Part shown: piece after piece, positions 10,297 to 22,832 of the stretch
How the letters are laid out: the number at the start of each line of letters is the position of its first letter
How positions within the stretch are numbered: the stretch's first letter is position 1
NCBI GenBank assembly: GCA_000376725.2
Contig: KZ312439.1
Span: 267,316 to 331,315, forward strand
Source of the DNA: Ladona fulva
Taxonomy: Eukaryota > Arthropoda > Insecta > Odonata > Libellulidae
Length of the DNA: 64,000 nucleotides
Direction: 5' to 3'
Translations under genes and position numbers: made by a program
Notes under the pieces: generated by a model
Told to the model about the DNA's origin: nothing
Seen by the model: the letters and a program-made list of their open reading frames with translations, nothing else
The model's database searches: none

Positions 10297-13200
10297 TTAA
10301 ATAAACCATCTCATCATAATTCTAGTCATCGTCTTATACACCACTTGTATTCCCAATCCCCCTATCATCAGCCACTTAAAGCTTTGGAGTGTGCCGACTG
10401 GGCATAAGGAGGAGTGAAGTAGCTTGCGTTTGCATACCTAATTGATTCAGACTGCTAGAAGAAGGAAATCTCAAGTAAGTTCAACGCATTGCGTATTAAT
10501 ACACTTGACACTTCTTATAGTATACAGTAAGGAAGGACCTAAGTGCTCCAACGTCATCCATCCCCCAGTAAAAGTAATCCCAGTTATGAACAAGACTGGC
10601 ACAAAAGTATAGGAGATACAATTCTCTCTATCGTGCATATAAATACGAATGCAGAAGGTGTTAATCAAAATATGATAGCAGGAATAGTGACGTCACTAGT
10701 CCCTTTAAACATCAGTTGTATCCATTAGTCCTACTTAGTCATGACCCGTGGAAATGTGATTGGCATAGAACTGCTTCGACTAACAAATAACCATGGCAAA
10801 GAAGACTTATTTCGCTGTTTTTGAGTTGGGCACATGAGACCAAATTGCTCGCAAAAAGTATCCAAAATTACCAGAACATACTAAATGTTGTCAATTCTTT
10901 CGTATAATTAAAGGAGCTTGGTAGTTTTTGGGGGGTTTCGTGAGTATTATTCAATGCCGGACCCTACGGGAAATGTCATTTAGACGAAAGGAGATGACAG
11001 TAGAGCAGACCTTTTTCTTCTTATTTTATTCCGAAAGCTTTCACAAATAGGAACTCATAAAAGCTTTAAAGTTTAAAGCTGTAATGACACCATATTCTAA
11101 GAAAAAATAATAGATAATGTGATCGAGTATGTTGGCAATCACGAAACTCAAAATGTCTATAGGGAGATAAAATCAAAGGGATTGAAACATCAGTAACACT
11201 TTCAGCATAGTGACCAAATAAGAAAGGATTTAACAAGATGAGTGCATTAGGATGGAAGGAAGCTTTGTGAACCATTGAGAAAGGAGCAGGAGTTTAGTTC
11301 GAAGAGATTTCGTGAGAGATGTATTGCTCCTCTTCTCTCCCCGTTTTTAATCATCTCCCTCTTCTTTTCATTCTTTCATTACTCCTTCTTCACGTTTCTT
11401 TACATTTTCCTTTCCACTGCCTTCAAGTCTACCAACTCTCTTTCTTGCAACTCCACCTATATACTCGTAGATTGAAATTTGAATACAAATATTCTCTTCT
11501 TTGTAACTCGACCGTTGATATAGATCTGTGAATGTTTATTTGATATTGTAGTGTACTTCTTCCTGATCCATTAATAGGATATGGTTTTTTGTTTGTTTCC
11601 TAGGAGATAATATTTATTCTACTATTTCTTTACAGAATAGTTATTTTCCTGAGTGGCTTAAAAGGATTGCCGAATTTATTTTATATGAACAATTACTATC
11701 CCTCAAATCGATGAAATTGCTTCCATTAGTGTCGATAACTGCAATAAATGACGATTTATTCCTATACTAGAATTAAATTTTATGATGCATAATTGTATCT
11801 CATTTGGGTCTCTGGATCCAGATATTTGTATTACGGAAAGTTTTGGTGAGAGTGCAAATAGGCTTGGTATTCTTATCCATCATTCATTTGGATTCAACTT
11901 CAGTGCATACGAATCTACTTAATCTCTCGAATATTCATACTCTATGTTAATAAATGACATGATATGGGTAAAAATTACTAAGCAAAAAGAAAATTACAGT
12001 TCCAAATAATTATCTAGTTTCAAATGAAATTTGATAAGCTTGAAAGACAGCTGAAAAGTACACATGAGTTATTTACAACACATACATCTCTCTGAAGTTC
12101 ACTTGCTTTGGACATAAATCATCCCACATATCGTAATTAAGATTATAGCTTAGCAATTAACCGCTATGAAAATGTATCTACTCGTATATTCAGGATTTAA
12201 AGCTTATACAGGGATATAGGGACGATAACATTAGAAATCCTATAATTTAGTTATTCTTCTCTCCTCACTTTATTGAATTTAGTCGCTGTACGCAAAGTAA
12301 ACAAATATGGAGTTCTAGCAACTATTTTGTTTTAAATAAAACGATTCCTTTTTCCATGCATTTCACTGTACGAATTAAAGAAATTGAAATTGCGTTTCTG
12401 TCCCTCAGAAGAAACTGAAAGAATTGAAAATTCCTTCACGCTCACAGAGAGGTAAATCCAAAATTAAATTGTGCAATTGTGAACCTCAACTGATAAAGCG
12501 AAACAGTCTTCTTTCATTAGGGAAACGAAGTTTCCTTGTTGCGTGGATTCCTTTGACATGCAATAGTCGTCTTAGAATGGACAAACTCAGCGTTTCTCAA
12601 GTTCATTCGCATTCATCGTTGCGCTGCTGTAAGTATGCTCTGAAGAACTGATTGATACCACCATCGTCAGACAAACGTGAAGATGAGAATGAAATTAATG
12701 CAGGTGCATCTGACTTTTCCTGAGGTACATTCTACGTAACAAAATGAAAGAGTGAGTGAAAATATTAATTTTTTTAAAACAACCACAAACAGGCAATGCG
12801 TGACAATGTTAAATAATCAGAAGTCGAGAGCTGAAACAAACTGCATTTATTATAAAATTTGAGTAACTGGATTGCATTTTAAGAATTGCATTAAAAATAC
12901 TTATCATTGACATTATGAGAACTATTTACTACATCTCCAAAACAGGAGTCTTGCTATGACTTTCACAATTGAAGTACAGCATAATTTTCTAAACTATAAC
13001 TTGCAATTGTTTTACTCATTGAAAGTTTTGGAGAAAGATTTTCGATGTATTCATAATACAACAATTTTGAGCAGTTGAGAAATTGTTGTATTTGTTTTTT
13101 TTTTCAAAAAATTTGAAAAATTTTACTTTTATGTCATTTTCGAATGAACTATTGGGTCCGCGAGCGTCATTTTCATTTTTCGTAAAAATGGCCAAAATTT

Positions 13201-13636
13201 GAAGAGCCATATCTCGGAAAGTTCTGGACGACAGGAGTTAAATTTGGGCGAAAAATGTAGGGCATTTTATGTACGTTAATACACAATTGATTAACTTTTT
13301 CTGTAGGACGCATACTTTAGGAGATATTGAGCAAAAACCGCAAAAGGTGAAAACAAAGTTGTTTTTTTTTATAAAGCATAATTATTCAGCAGCTCGCACA
13401 AGTATTTCGATCTTGCAAAATTGGAATCTTGAACCCATATGGGTCCTAAGAACATATTAAAAAACCATAAGTACATGAATTAGTTTTGCAAGGTCGAGCC
13501 CTTTTTTGTGTCTAATTTGACTGGACTAGTAAAGATGTTAGTATTTAGTATCGCCCATAGTAGTAAAATTAAAGGTTTCCAGCATGAATTTTATGAGAGA
13601 TTATACAATTCCAACATCCACATGATGAGAAAGATA
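10297..13636. other. Non-coding DNA, nothing recognised
   Basis: Over 3 kb of AT-rich sequence. Short open frames (66-75 codons) at 11275-11531 lie in a C+T-rich strand and look random. The stretch at about 13180-13350 (containing AAGAGCCATATCTCGG) resembles repeat DNA, but I found no second copy here. Confidence 0.45.
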
Positions 13637-13764
13637 CCAGTGGTAGTATTGTTAAAAGTGCTTCGGTAATTGAGGTAATTTACGAGCACATGGGTCCCCA
13701 CCGGGAATCAAATTCGGGATCGCTTTCACCAAAAGCGAACGCGTTACCCACTTGGCTCTCCACA
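13637..13764 (-). repeat. tRNA-derived SINE, family 1, copy 4
   Basis: On the reverse strand it reads GGAGAGCCAAGTGGGTAACG, then an anticodon-arm-like CGCTTTTGGTGAAAGCG, then the B-box region (TTTGATTCCCGGTGGGGACC), then CATGTGCTCG and the tail AAGCACTTTTAACAATACTA. The anticodon-like arm is the best preserved of the four copies (5 bp CGCTT/AAGCG stem, 7-base loop). The B box has decayed. This is the most informative copy for the parental tRNA, which I leave unassigned. Confidence 0.75.
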
Positions 13765-15124
13765 TAACCTGATTGATAATAGCGCAGATAAACTTCCCCA
13801 CTTATCCTCTAACAAAAGATTATCATCTCTGATGAGTGCCTTATGATTCTAAAGGAATGCCTTCCGAGCTTCTTTTTGTTAAAGCAAAAGATGGCATGAA
13901 GCAATCCTCCTCATTGTCTTTCCCAGGTAATACCAATACTATTCACTTTATTCTTCAATTCAAATCTCCGTAGACAACCTCGCCATCATCTTTGCAAATT
14001 TGTTAGTCGTTGCAAAAATAACTTACTCAGCAGACATTTTAAAACGATTACATACCTTCGCAAGCACACAGCGCTTGCCAATCGAATTTCTCAAAAATAA
14101 AAACGAAAGGGTCGAATCCGTTTAGCGATTCAACGGGTTTCCGCGAAAAAGCGAAAGGGCCACCGATTGCGAATGCTTCTCACAAATCCACCCAAAATAA
14201 GCAAACACGAACGCCGAGCAGAATTTGAACCGTAATTTTTCCTCGCGCTCAATGATGGAAGACTCTCGACGTGCTACAGATACTCATTGTCCCGCTCCGC
14301 GATTCGGGAGATGATCCCAACAATAAGAAGCGTTTCATTTGTCACCGCGTGGAGCAGCCGAGAAGTGAAGAATACGACCGCCGCTCCATCGTCTTTTGTC
14401 TCCGATCCTTCTGTTCGCGATCAATCCTCGCCTCATTCATTTCTTCCTCTCTCTGCATTCTCTTCCTCCCCATTCCAGCCCCACTTTATCACTCTTCCTT
14501 TTCACTGACGATAGGAGCATTGAAAAGCGTATTGATTTCCCGTCATCTCTATACTTGAATATTCATCTCTATGCCCTGCCTTTTAGATTGAAAGTCTCTT
14601 CCTCTGATTGGCGCGAAAGAGAGAAAAGGATGAAAATCGTAGGTAAGAGGAGTTAATCACCTGATAGATAAGCGATAAAGTCAATAGAGGATAGAAGGAG
14701 GAGTATAGTCTGTTTAATTATGAGTCACAAGGACTCAAGGCGACCTATCTTACTACAGATCTGAAGAGGTCTTACATAGCTAACGCCACCTTCTTTAAAC
14801 CGATAAAAAAGAAAATAATATTACATGAAATTATGGTATGGCTTATGTATGCAGTATAATTTCCAATATATGCGTATTTTCACTGAATATGTACGCTTAT
14901 CTGCAGAGATATCATCGTTAGTTGTATTTCAAAGCGAAGATAATGAAATTTTCTTTCTGAACCAGCTGTTCTCCTATTTGAATTCTCGCTGGAGCAACTA
15001 AAAGATTACCTTTGGTGATAAGGAATAGCTAGAAATTTTAGTTGATTCAAATAAATTTAACTCCATTTCTGAGCACAGGAAAACGGGTAAGGGTGGCTTT
15101 GCGCAAGATGGTGATCACCCAGGA
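13765..15124. other. Non-coding DNA, slightly GC-richer
   Basis: Around 14050-14500 CG dinucleotides are more frequent and overlapping 70-95 codon open frames occur (14271-14656). They have low-complexity Ser/Pro/Leu composition and match no family I know. A promoter or untranslated exon is possible but unsupported. Confidence 0.4.
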
Positions 15125-15238
15125 TATATCCCAAGGAAGAATGGACTTGAAAAAGGTCTGAAGGGACCGGGAATCGAACCCGGGTCTCCCAATTGCCAGT
15201 CGGGTGCTCTGTCCGTTGAACTATTGCGACAGAACATA
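15125..15238 (-). repeat. tRNA-derived SINE, family 2, left copy
   Basis: On the reverse strand: a D-arm-like CAACGGACAGAGCACCCG, an anticodon-like stem CCGA...TTGG with loop CTGGCAA (anticodon GGC by position), and B box GGTTCGATTCC (complement of 15170-15180). It continues past the tRNA part into CTTCAGACCTTTTTCAAGTC and CATTCTTCCTTGGGATATAT. The acceptor stem does not close, which rules against a working tRNA. It is arranged head-to-head with the copy at 15256. Confidence 0.75.
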
Positions 15239-15255
15239 TTGAACCCAAAACAGAA

Positions 15256-15371
15256 ATGTTCTGCCGGAATACCTCAACGGACAGAGCACCCGACCGGCAA
15301 TTGGGAGACCCGGGTTCGATTCCCGGTCCCTTCAGACTTTTTTCAAGTCCATTCTTCCTTGGGATTTTTCC
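15256..15371 (+). repeat. tRNA-derived SINE, family 2, right copy
   Basis: Same element as 15125-15238 in the opposite orientation, with B box GGTTCGATTCC at 15313-15323 and anticodon-loop CCGGCAA. The non-tRNA tail (CAGACTTTTTTCAAGTCC, CATTCTTCCTTGGGATTTTT) stops at the n at 15372. The pair forms an inverted repeat with arms of about 112 bp around an 18 bp centre. Confidence 0.75.
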
Positions 15372-15372
15372 N
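15372..15372. other. Ambiguous base, probable contig join
   Basis: Single n at the end of the SINE family 2 right copy. Confidence 0.7.
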
Positions 15373-15398
15373 AAATATGCATCAGTCTGTGATAAGGT

Positions 15399-16349
15399 GT
15401 GAGTCTAAAAAAATACCTACAGAGAGCCGAATTCCGATCTGACTCACATGAGGAAATCCAATCAACGAAAGCAAAGCGCTTTCGTGCCTTTAAGGACTGC
15501 TAAATAAACGTTAATTTTCCCAGGAAATTGGATTGAGTGTAGAAGCAACCTTTAGGGACCGTGAGACGAGGGAACAGGAGTGAAATGGCTAACCTATTAG
15601 CTTCACCATTCAATTAGATCTCAGAGATAAACAAGTAAGATTCTAGTTGCCTTCGGAGGAATCTGAAACAGAGGAAGAAAAAGTAACGGAAGAAGGAATT
15701 TCTCTTTGATCACGGACGGTACGGGAGAGTTTATTGTGAGATCATTGGAGATGTCTCATGTATTTTAGCCGAGCGAAGAAATGAGGTAAAGGGAGTGTGG
15801 AGAGGCGGCATATGGTCAGGGAAGGGTGAAGGTAAAGGAGGTCTAAAGGCCAAAGTTCGTCCTAAGCTAGCGCAGATAGTGCGCTATCTGGTAGCGGTAG
15901 AGCGAAACTTCTCTTTGCGGGTCTCTTATTTAAAAGTAATCATTTCGAAATGAACTGAAAATGACACATATTAAACAAATCTCGAGTAACCTACTAAGCA
16001 TAGCTCGCACCCTACCTTTCCTCATTTGTAATCCTAAGAAAAGAGAAAAAATCGGCTTGGCATTGTACGTAGCGATGTTTGTCATATTTAGGTTATAACT
16101 AAAGTAAGAGTAATCTTATAGTCTTTAAAATTTAATGCTGTAACGGGAAAATAATCGATAAAAACACCAAAAGTTTCATAGAGAAAAATTCACCTGTATC
16201 GGATGCAATCAAGATAGGGAGAGGATAATTTAGACTGGTGGTTCACAACCTTCTCTTTCTTGTGGCGCCCTCTCAAAATTCATACATCCCACTGCCCCCT
16301 TCCACCACATTTACTATCAGTTGGTAATAAGGGTTATAATTTTCGATAT
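15399..16349 (+). repeat. 950 bp direct repeat, left copy
   Basis: Matches 22833-23782 at an offset of 7433 bp. I noted one A-run length difference (seven versus six A, near 15407-15413) and one substitution (CCAAAAGTTTC here, CCAAAATTTTC there). No coding potential, and no LTR-style TG...CA ends, promoter or polyadenylation site that I can define. Its right end is fixed only by where the second copy meets the n at 23783. Confidence 0.9.
16235..16310 (+). mobile_element. hAT-terminus-like fragment
   Basis: The stretch CTGGTGGTTCACAACCTT...GTGGCGCCCTC resembles the CAGTGGTTCTCAACC-type ends of hAT-superfamily DNA transposons. The resemblance is short. No partner inverted terminus or 8 bp target duplication was found. 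A second copy at 23668 exists because the whole 950 bp block is duplicated. Confidence 0.3.
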
Positions 16350-18617
16350 ACGTATAAAATACACCTATCTTTTTTATTTAATTTTTAAATTTTTTATTTC
16401 TTTATAAAAATCAGATGAGATGATATCTTACTAGTTGAGATAACATTATTTTAGAGAGAATTATATTTCTCGTATCTCATATAGCTGTTTTATGTCCCCA
16501 ATTCAAGGTATTATTCTTGAAGACCATATTTCTCCCCTCGTAAACCGTGTGCGTCAATTTAAGCTGTTAACGGAACCTTTTCGTATTCCAAAAATACAAA
16601 TTGATCCAACTACTCCAAATACTTCGCATCGTCAATATTGAAGAATACAATATTTACTTTATTTAACGTATGAAAAAACCGTTAGTGCCAAAAACTGTTT
16701 CTTAGTTCGATATTAAAAATTCTATCTTCGCGCAAGAAAAAAATACAAGAAAATATGTACGGAAAACAGGTAGTTATAACGCAATAGAAATGGGTTTTTC
16801 TGTATGAGGTAACTAAAAGACAGACTGAAGGGAATTGAATAATTGATTCAGCACATTTTCCGAGTCTAGCGAAAAAAATAATGAGCCAACAAAATTGGCT
16901 GTTGGGAAATGGAAAAAGAGAGCTGAAAGGGTGGGGCATGAATGGGCAATGGAATGGATGGCAAGAGATGGAAAAGAAGATATCCGTAGCGAAGAAAATG
17001 ATGATGATGAGAAGAAGCAAATGAGAAGATAAACGGAACATTTGATACATCTCTAAAGGAATAAAGACAACAAAATTATCCTTATGGGAAGCATGAGCGT
17101 ACAGTGGTATTAAAATCAACACATTTCGTATCTCTTGTATCACGAAAGGTAAACATTTGTCTTTTTCTTCCTTAATTCGGATCTAGATACCTCTTTCGTT
17201 TTTTCTTATCAAATCAAGACAGGAGTTTCTTATGTTTCCACGAGGATTCTACGGTGGAAATTCGGTTATATTTACCCAAATAATCATAAGATAAGGCAGG
17301 TTCCTTAAATTACAGCTGTTTGTCTATTCGTATAACCATTGTTATCAAAATTTAATAGCTTCTGACACACGTAAGCTTCTATTTCATGATAAATTTTCTT
17401 AAACATTTCCACGAATTTGACTTGAATCTAATTGAAAAAGGAAAATGTTTACAGTGAAACTGAGAAATTTATACAGAGAAATATTTTAATTGTAAAAGAT
17501 TGAAAGTTCTTATCAATCGCTTTCTACCTCAAACTACACACAGCTTATAGCATATCCTAAAGATTTTTTTCCACACTACATGATTGAAATTTTCACTGAT
17601 GTAAATTAGTACCGTACAGGTAATTAAATCTTAAAAGATGATAATTATACCAATTTTTCATTATTTACGTCATGGAAACTTACTGTGCAGTCATGCCAGA
17701 TAGAATTGATAGTATTAATTTTCAACCAATGATGTTAGAAATGAAACCCTTGTAGGCTTTCCAACTATATTAATGTGAAATTGATTTAGTTTTTAGATTC
17801 AGATTTTCGTTTTCATATGCATGTAAAAGCAGAAAATAAATGGAGAACTAAAGAAAAGATAAATAATACAACTTCAATGTTTCGCTCTTTCCCAAAAATA
17901 AAGCTAAAAACGCAGAGATTCTATTTCCTTTTCTCCCGAAAATAGTTACTATGTCCACAAAATTCCTCAAATAGCGAAAGTTTAAAACGCCTTTGCAAAC
18001 AGAAAGTAGAAAAGACCTCCCTTCGCTTGCTGTGGTGTCCGTGAGTGAACACCATCTCCTCCCTTCCTTCCAGCTTTCCAGAGTTTTTTTTGTTATTTTC
18101 ATTCTTCTAACTGATAATTGAGGCTACTTTTGCTAAATTAAATTCTAAATAACGTGGTACTGTCCTTTTGATCCAGAATTTATCTGCACAACCTACGTTT
18201 AAAATTCTTTTCCCTAATCCTCACAAATAAATTACAAAGAAGGAGTTTTTCCATTCCATTTTATGATTCCATCTTTACTTCTGTGCTTATGATTTGAATT
18301 TGATGTATCTCAATTGTCTAAAATCAACATTTACACGTATTTTCTACAAGTCACCATCACGTGATCCATCAGTCGTAACAGAATGCCCTTTTCGACCGTT
18401 TATAATAATATTTAAAAAGCGACTTCTTTATTTTCAAGATTCTTTTCCATAATACAAGGCTTTCCTTCGTGGATTAAAGTTATAAGGTGGTCGAGCGTAA
18501 TTAAGTCTACAAACGATCTCTCTCCTTTTAATAATAAATTTTAATTGGAAACATGAATATCCCAATGACTTCCATTTGAATATTAATTACACTCAACCAT
18601 TTCCTACCCGAGCAAAT
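16350..18617. other. Non-coding DNA, nothing recognised
   Basis: AT-rich. A 153-codon reverse-strand open frame at 16682-17143 translates to a Phe/Ile/Leu-rich string from a purine-rich strand and looks compositional rather than genic. Confidence 0.45.
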
Positions 18618-18692
18618 CCGACCAGCCTGGACTAGAACCCGGACAGCCCGGTGTTGTAGCGTAAGCACGCTAACAGCTCTGTCTCCGCGCCA
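18618..18692 (-). repeat. tRNA-derived SINE-like fragment, family 3
   Basis: The reverse strand reads GGCGCGGAGACAGAGCTG, TTAGCGTGCTTACGC, ACAACACCGGGCTGTCC and GGGTTCTAGTCCAGGC. This gives an A-box-like GAGCTGTTAGCGTGC and a B box GGTTCTAGTCC (complement of 18629-18639). It differs from families 1 and 2. Only one copy is in the window, so a decayed tRNA pseudogene is the alternative. Confidence 0.6.
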
Positions 18693-21600
18693 TATCATTT
18701 CGCTAAATAGTACCTTAGGTCATCTCATTGCCTTGGCTTACTTTTCGGGTCTGCCATAAATTCTAATAATTTATCCTTAAATTTCAGTTGAATTATTAGT
18801 ATATTTTGCAAATTGTTACACTCTCCCTTCTTGCCGGTCTTTAGCTGCTGTGGGGTATCATTTCTGAAAGCTTACTCGGATAATTATATCCACTACGTCC
18901 ACGTCTTTCTTTTAATTTTTATAAGACGAAGACTAGACGTAGGAAAAGACTCATCTTACTCAATCTCACTCTAATAAAGATGTTTTATATTAGGTGGATG
19001 GAAGCAATTATAACGCGCATATTGTTCTACATATAGAATCCAATATAAATATGATCTGAATAATTTATTCTGATGAGTCATTTATGCGACTTTTTCAATA
19101 CTAAAGCTGAATTTCAAGCTGTAAACGGTTTACCCACGATTTAGTTTTATGCTCTAGATACACGCAAATACAAACTCACTACGTAAACGCTAAAACGTTC
19201 CTGTAGAAAAGGATGTAAAACGTGAAAAGATAAAAGCTAAAGGTAGAATAGGGGATTTACGTCTTTTTGAATGAGTGCTGAGTTGTTGGAGACCCTCTTC
19301 ACTAATTTCCATTAGCGAAGGGAAATATTAAACTAGCTCTTTTATTTCATGCTCCCGGTTCCATCCTCTAAAGAAGACAGGCATTTCTGGAGATACGCCC
19401 TGGAGACAGGCCGCCCACCTTCCGCCCTCACTCAGAGCGAATATCACCGGAAAATTCCCTTCGAGAGCGTTAAAAGCTCCAATTTTCGTTCCCCAAGGGC
19501 TCTTTTAAATAATGCACATTACAATTATCCTTCATCTCATCCATCCTCACTCTCTTTTGTTTGCGTCCAATTTAATCTTAAATTTTGATGAAACTGTTTG
19601 TGCATCAGTGTATCCATTAATAAATTCTACTAATGTTGCAACCTAATTTTAGTTGAATATATTTTTTGAAGCAATTTCCTTGAAAAAGACAATAGGATAA
19701 CGCTTCTTTGTTGGTCAACTCTCTTATGAGATAATTTTTAAATATATTTTCAGAGATAGCTTCTAGGTTACAGAAGGATTCTATTATCTTCAAGAAATTT
19801 TTACTACTCTTCATGTTTTACTACTGTTCATGTTCAATTTTACCACTTAAATCATTTCGCAAACTGTATTACCACAACATGCGAAATACATAGGCGATCT
19901 ACTCATTACATTTACACGTCAGAAGAGGGTAGGTGTATGAAAATGATTATGCTTAATGTATGAATATCTCTCCACCCTGCTTACATCTTCAGTAGGCTGC
20001 ATTAGCACCTGGAAAGAGTTCGTGGGAAACTTAAGGTTCTTAATTTTACGAATAAATTGTAAACTATTATAGCCAGTTCTCGAAAACGGTAAAGTTATTC
20101 CCTCAATATTTCCTCTAAAAAGCTAGGGTCGAATAAATAGTTCTTTGAAAACCGCAAATGAAATGCGGTCCAATCAGTGGAAACCTATCACAATAGGAAA
20201 ATGAAGAAAAATATTAATTCATACAAATTCCAGTCGATTCATCATCTAACACTTTTCTAATTCAACGTTTCTTAATACGTATATATATTTGTTTACTTAA
20301 AAACAGATTCTTAAATTACTGAAACTATCTAATCAATCAGTCACTCGAGTATTTTGCATATCCCGTTGTTTAAATCTTCGTCAGATCGCCGAAATAGTAA
20401 TACCTAATACCCTAACCTTTAGTTCACTACGTAACACTAATTACTTAAAGAACGTCAAGCAATAGTCTTTTGATATCGTGCAGGAAGATTTGGATCAATT
20501 ATTAAGATTTTCTTGTTGTCTAGGAATTCTTTTCGCGAATAATTTAGTACAAGAAGAAAACGGTATTTTTAGAAGTATTTAGAATTCGGGGAAATACCTC
20601 GAGGAAATGACATGCCAGTAGATATGGTAAAAAAGTTAACTTAAGTCTCTTTAGATTATGAAGGGATTTCTAAGTTGCAAAGGAAGGGATTTCAAATAAA
20701 ATGGGAGGGAGAGGATATTGGGTGCGGTTTGGGAAAGGAAATGGAGAAAGTTTGATAGAAAGATAAATGTGCACCCGTTTGAGAAAAGATAGGAAGGAAG
20801 AGAGTGAGGTAGATTATATCGACGGATAAAGGGGTGCGGCTGCTTGGGAGAGGGTTTTAAACGGGGATGGAGTATACGATGTGATTAATGATTTTTAGGA
20901 GGTCAAATAATTTATTTGAAGAGGAATTTCCAGGCACCAAGGGGAGGATAGCAAGGAGTGAAATATTATGTCGGTCTGACTGAATAGTCTCAATTTTCTA
21001 CGAAACGTTGTGATTAGGAAGAAAGACTGAGTTATCTAAGGGCGGCGGTGAAAGATAACTAACTTGAGATAACAGAAAGGAAGTAGAATGATAACCTTAA
21101 GGAATTCAGTGAAAATCTATTTAGTTTTGGTCCTGAAGAAGATTATTTCGGCAGCTATAGTTGAGTTCAACCCTTCATTTATCATTCTCATAACAGTTCT
21201 TCGTTAGTTCTTCTGAGGGAGATCTATAGATATGGACCCTCCTTTCGATAATTAAAATCAGCAAGCTAAGTAAGGGTGGGATTTCCGTCTTAAAACCCAT
21301 TTCAGTTTGTAATATGTTAAAGCCTTCATTTTCTTCGAGTAATTACGTAGTTTACACAACTTGACAAACACCGATTCTCAACACCTGCTATCAAAACTTT
21401 TCAACCATATGTTTCTTGCACTTGAATAAGCTATCTCAGTCGATGATTTTAATTTTTACCGCTGTTCAGGGACAGATTATGCGGATCGCGGTTTAAATGT
21501 TATGCGTATAAGCTGCGGTGCATTTCCATGTCTGGGTAGCAAAATATTCATAATGCAGAAATCCGATAAGGGGAAATTTTACAATATGCGTATTTCCTGT

Positions 21601-22832
21601 TAATGAACATCCTCCATCGCTTGCCCTGCATTGAGATCGAGTTAATCAGGTCTTAAATTATTTTAATTAGTTAATATATGGATAAATGCATCTTCTATTT
21701 CTTTTGACACCGTTTAAATACAGTTCTAGGAAAATAGTAAGTTCTTTATTCATGACATTTTGTCTCGTTTTGAAGATTATCAGTACATTCTGAGTATTCG
21801 AATTTCTGATATCGTGATCCGGAAGATATCAGGAATTCATATACCAACTTCCCCAGTTAATCTCTAGTCTACTCTACACCCATTGAGTTAGGGATTCATG
21901 TTCTGCCTTTGTTATGTTATGTTTGTGATATTATACACTAAGAATGGATTTTATGATGCCATTTGTCAATTCGAGTCCTGGATTCAATGTCATCTTTCAA
22001 AAGCGGAAGAGAAGGCGGAATAACGAATGACTGACAATCGCTAATGAGGTGATGTTACATAATTTTAAATCATGAATTTGTGAATTTATCATAACAATAA
22101 AGTTAAAATATAAGTGATATAGTTAATAGATATACTTGCGAAACTGGAATGCTCCTAATAGAAAAACAGTTGATTTCAAACACCGCCTTTCAATATCTAT
22201 GGTGATAACGATTAACTAATATCCGATATCTCTTAGATATTTACCCATTATTCCACTATTGTCACTGATCACTGCACTGTTGCTAACCTTGACCTCTAAA
22301 CTAATATAGAGGAAGATAAAAAAATCACGATTTTTGTTTTAGGGAAGCTTTGTCGAAGCTTAGGGGCACCTTCACCGCAACCGCAAGACCAACCTATGTG
22401 ATGCTCATGGTTCAAAACATCCACTCGGAATAGTGAAGCATGTTTAACCTAGAAACCATAATTAAATACATTCTCTTACATCGATGCCATTCACAGCTTA
22501 ATAGAGAATGGCATAGTCAGGTATTTCATACTTTTCCAGAGAATAAAAATATTAAATTCCATGAAAAACAAGAACTTTCTTCCAATTTCTACATTTCTCT
22601 CTGCTAAAGCTCCCTTATTGCACTACTTAATTTTAGACATTTCCTAAGGCCTCAAAATTTTGTTGGAAATGCGAGCATACACCAGGTTCCTCATTATCGC
22701 TAATACTGCAAACATTTATCGCTGAAATGATCCATTTGATCCAGAGGCAGTGTGCGACCAAGAGGAAGTGATTTATTGCTCGTGTTTTAAGAAGTGTCGT
22801 GTACTTTTAACGAAAGCTTCTTGTTACCTTCA
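18693..22832. other. Non-coding DNA, nothing recognised
   Basis: About 4 kb of AT-rich sequence. Short open frames at 19349-19588 and 19617-19814 are unrecognised. The stretch at 20690-20860 is purine-rich. Confidence 0.45.

Noticed and set aside
13180..13460. Possible coding remnant or known repeat
   Set aside because: Words such as CATATCTCGGAAA look familiar from insect repeat DNA, but I could not find a second copy here or define ends.
15256..15330. Functional tRNA-Ala (anticodon GGC) gene
   Set aside because: The D-arm, anticodon arm and T-arm are readable but the acceptor strands do not pair, U33 is lost in this copy, and a non-tRNA tail follows in both copies.
16682..17143. 153-codon reverse open frame with hydrophobic runs as a membrane protein
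   Set aside because: The sequence is biased (purine-rich plus strand) and gives Phe/Ile/Leu/Ser strings without a pattern of regular membrane segments or any known motif.
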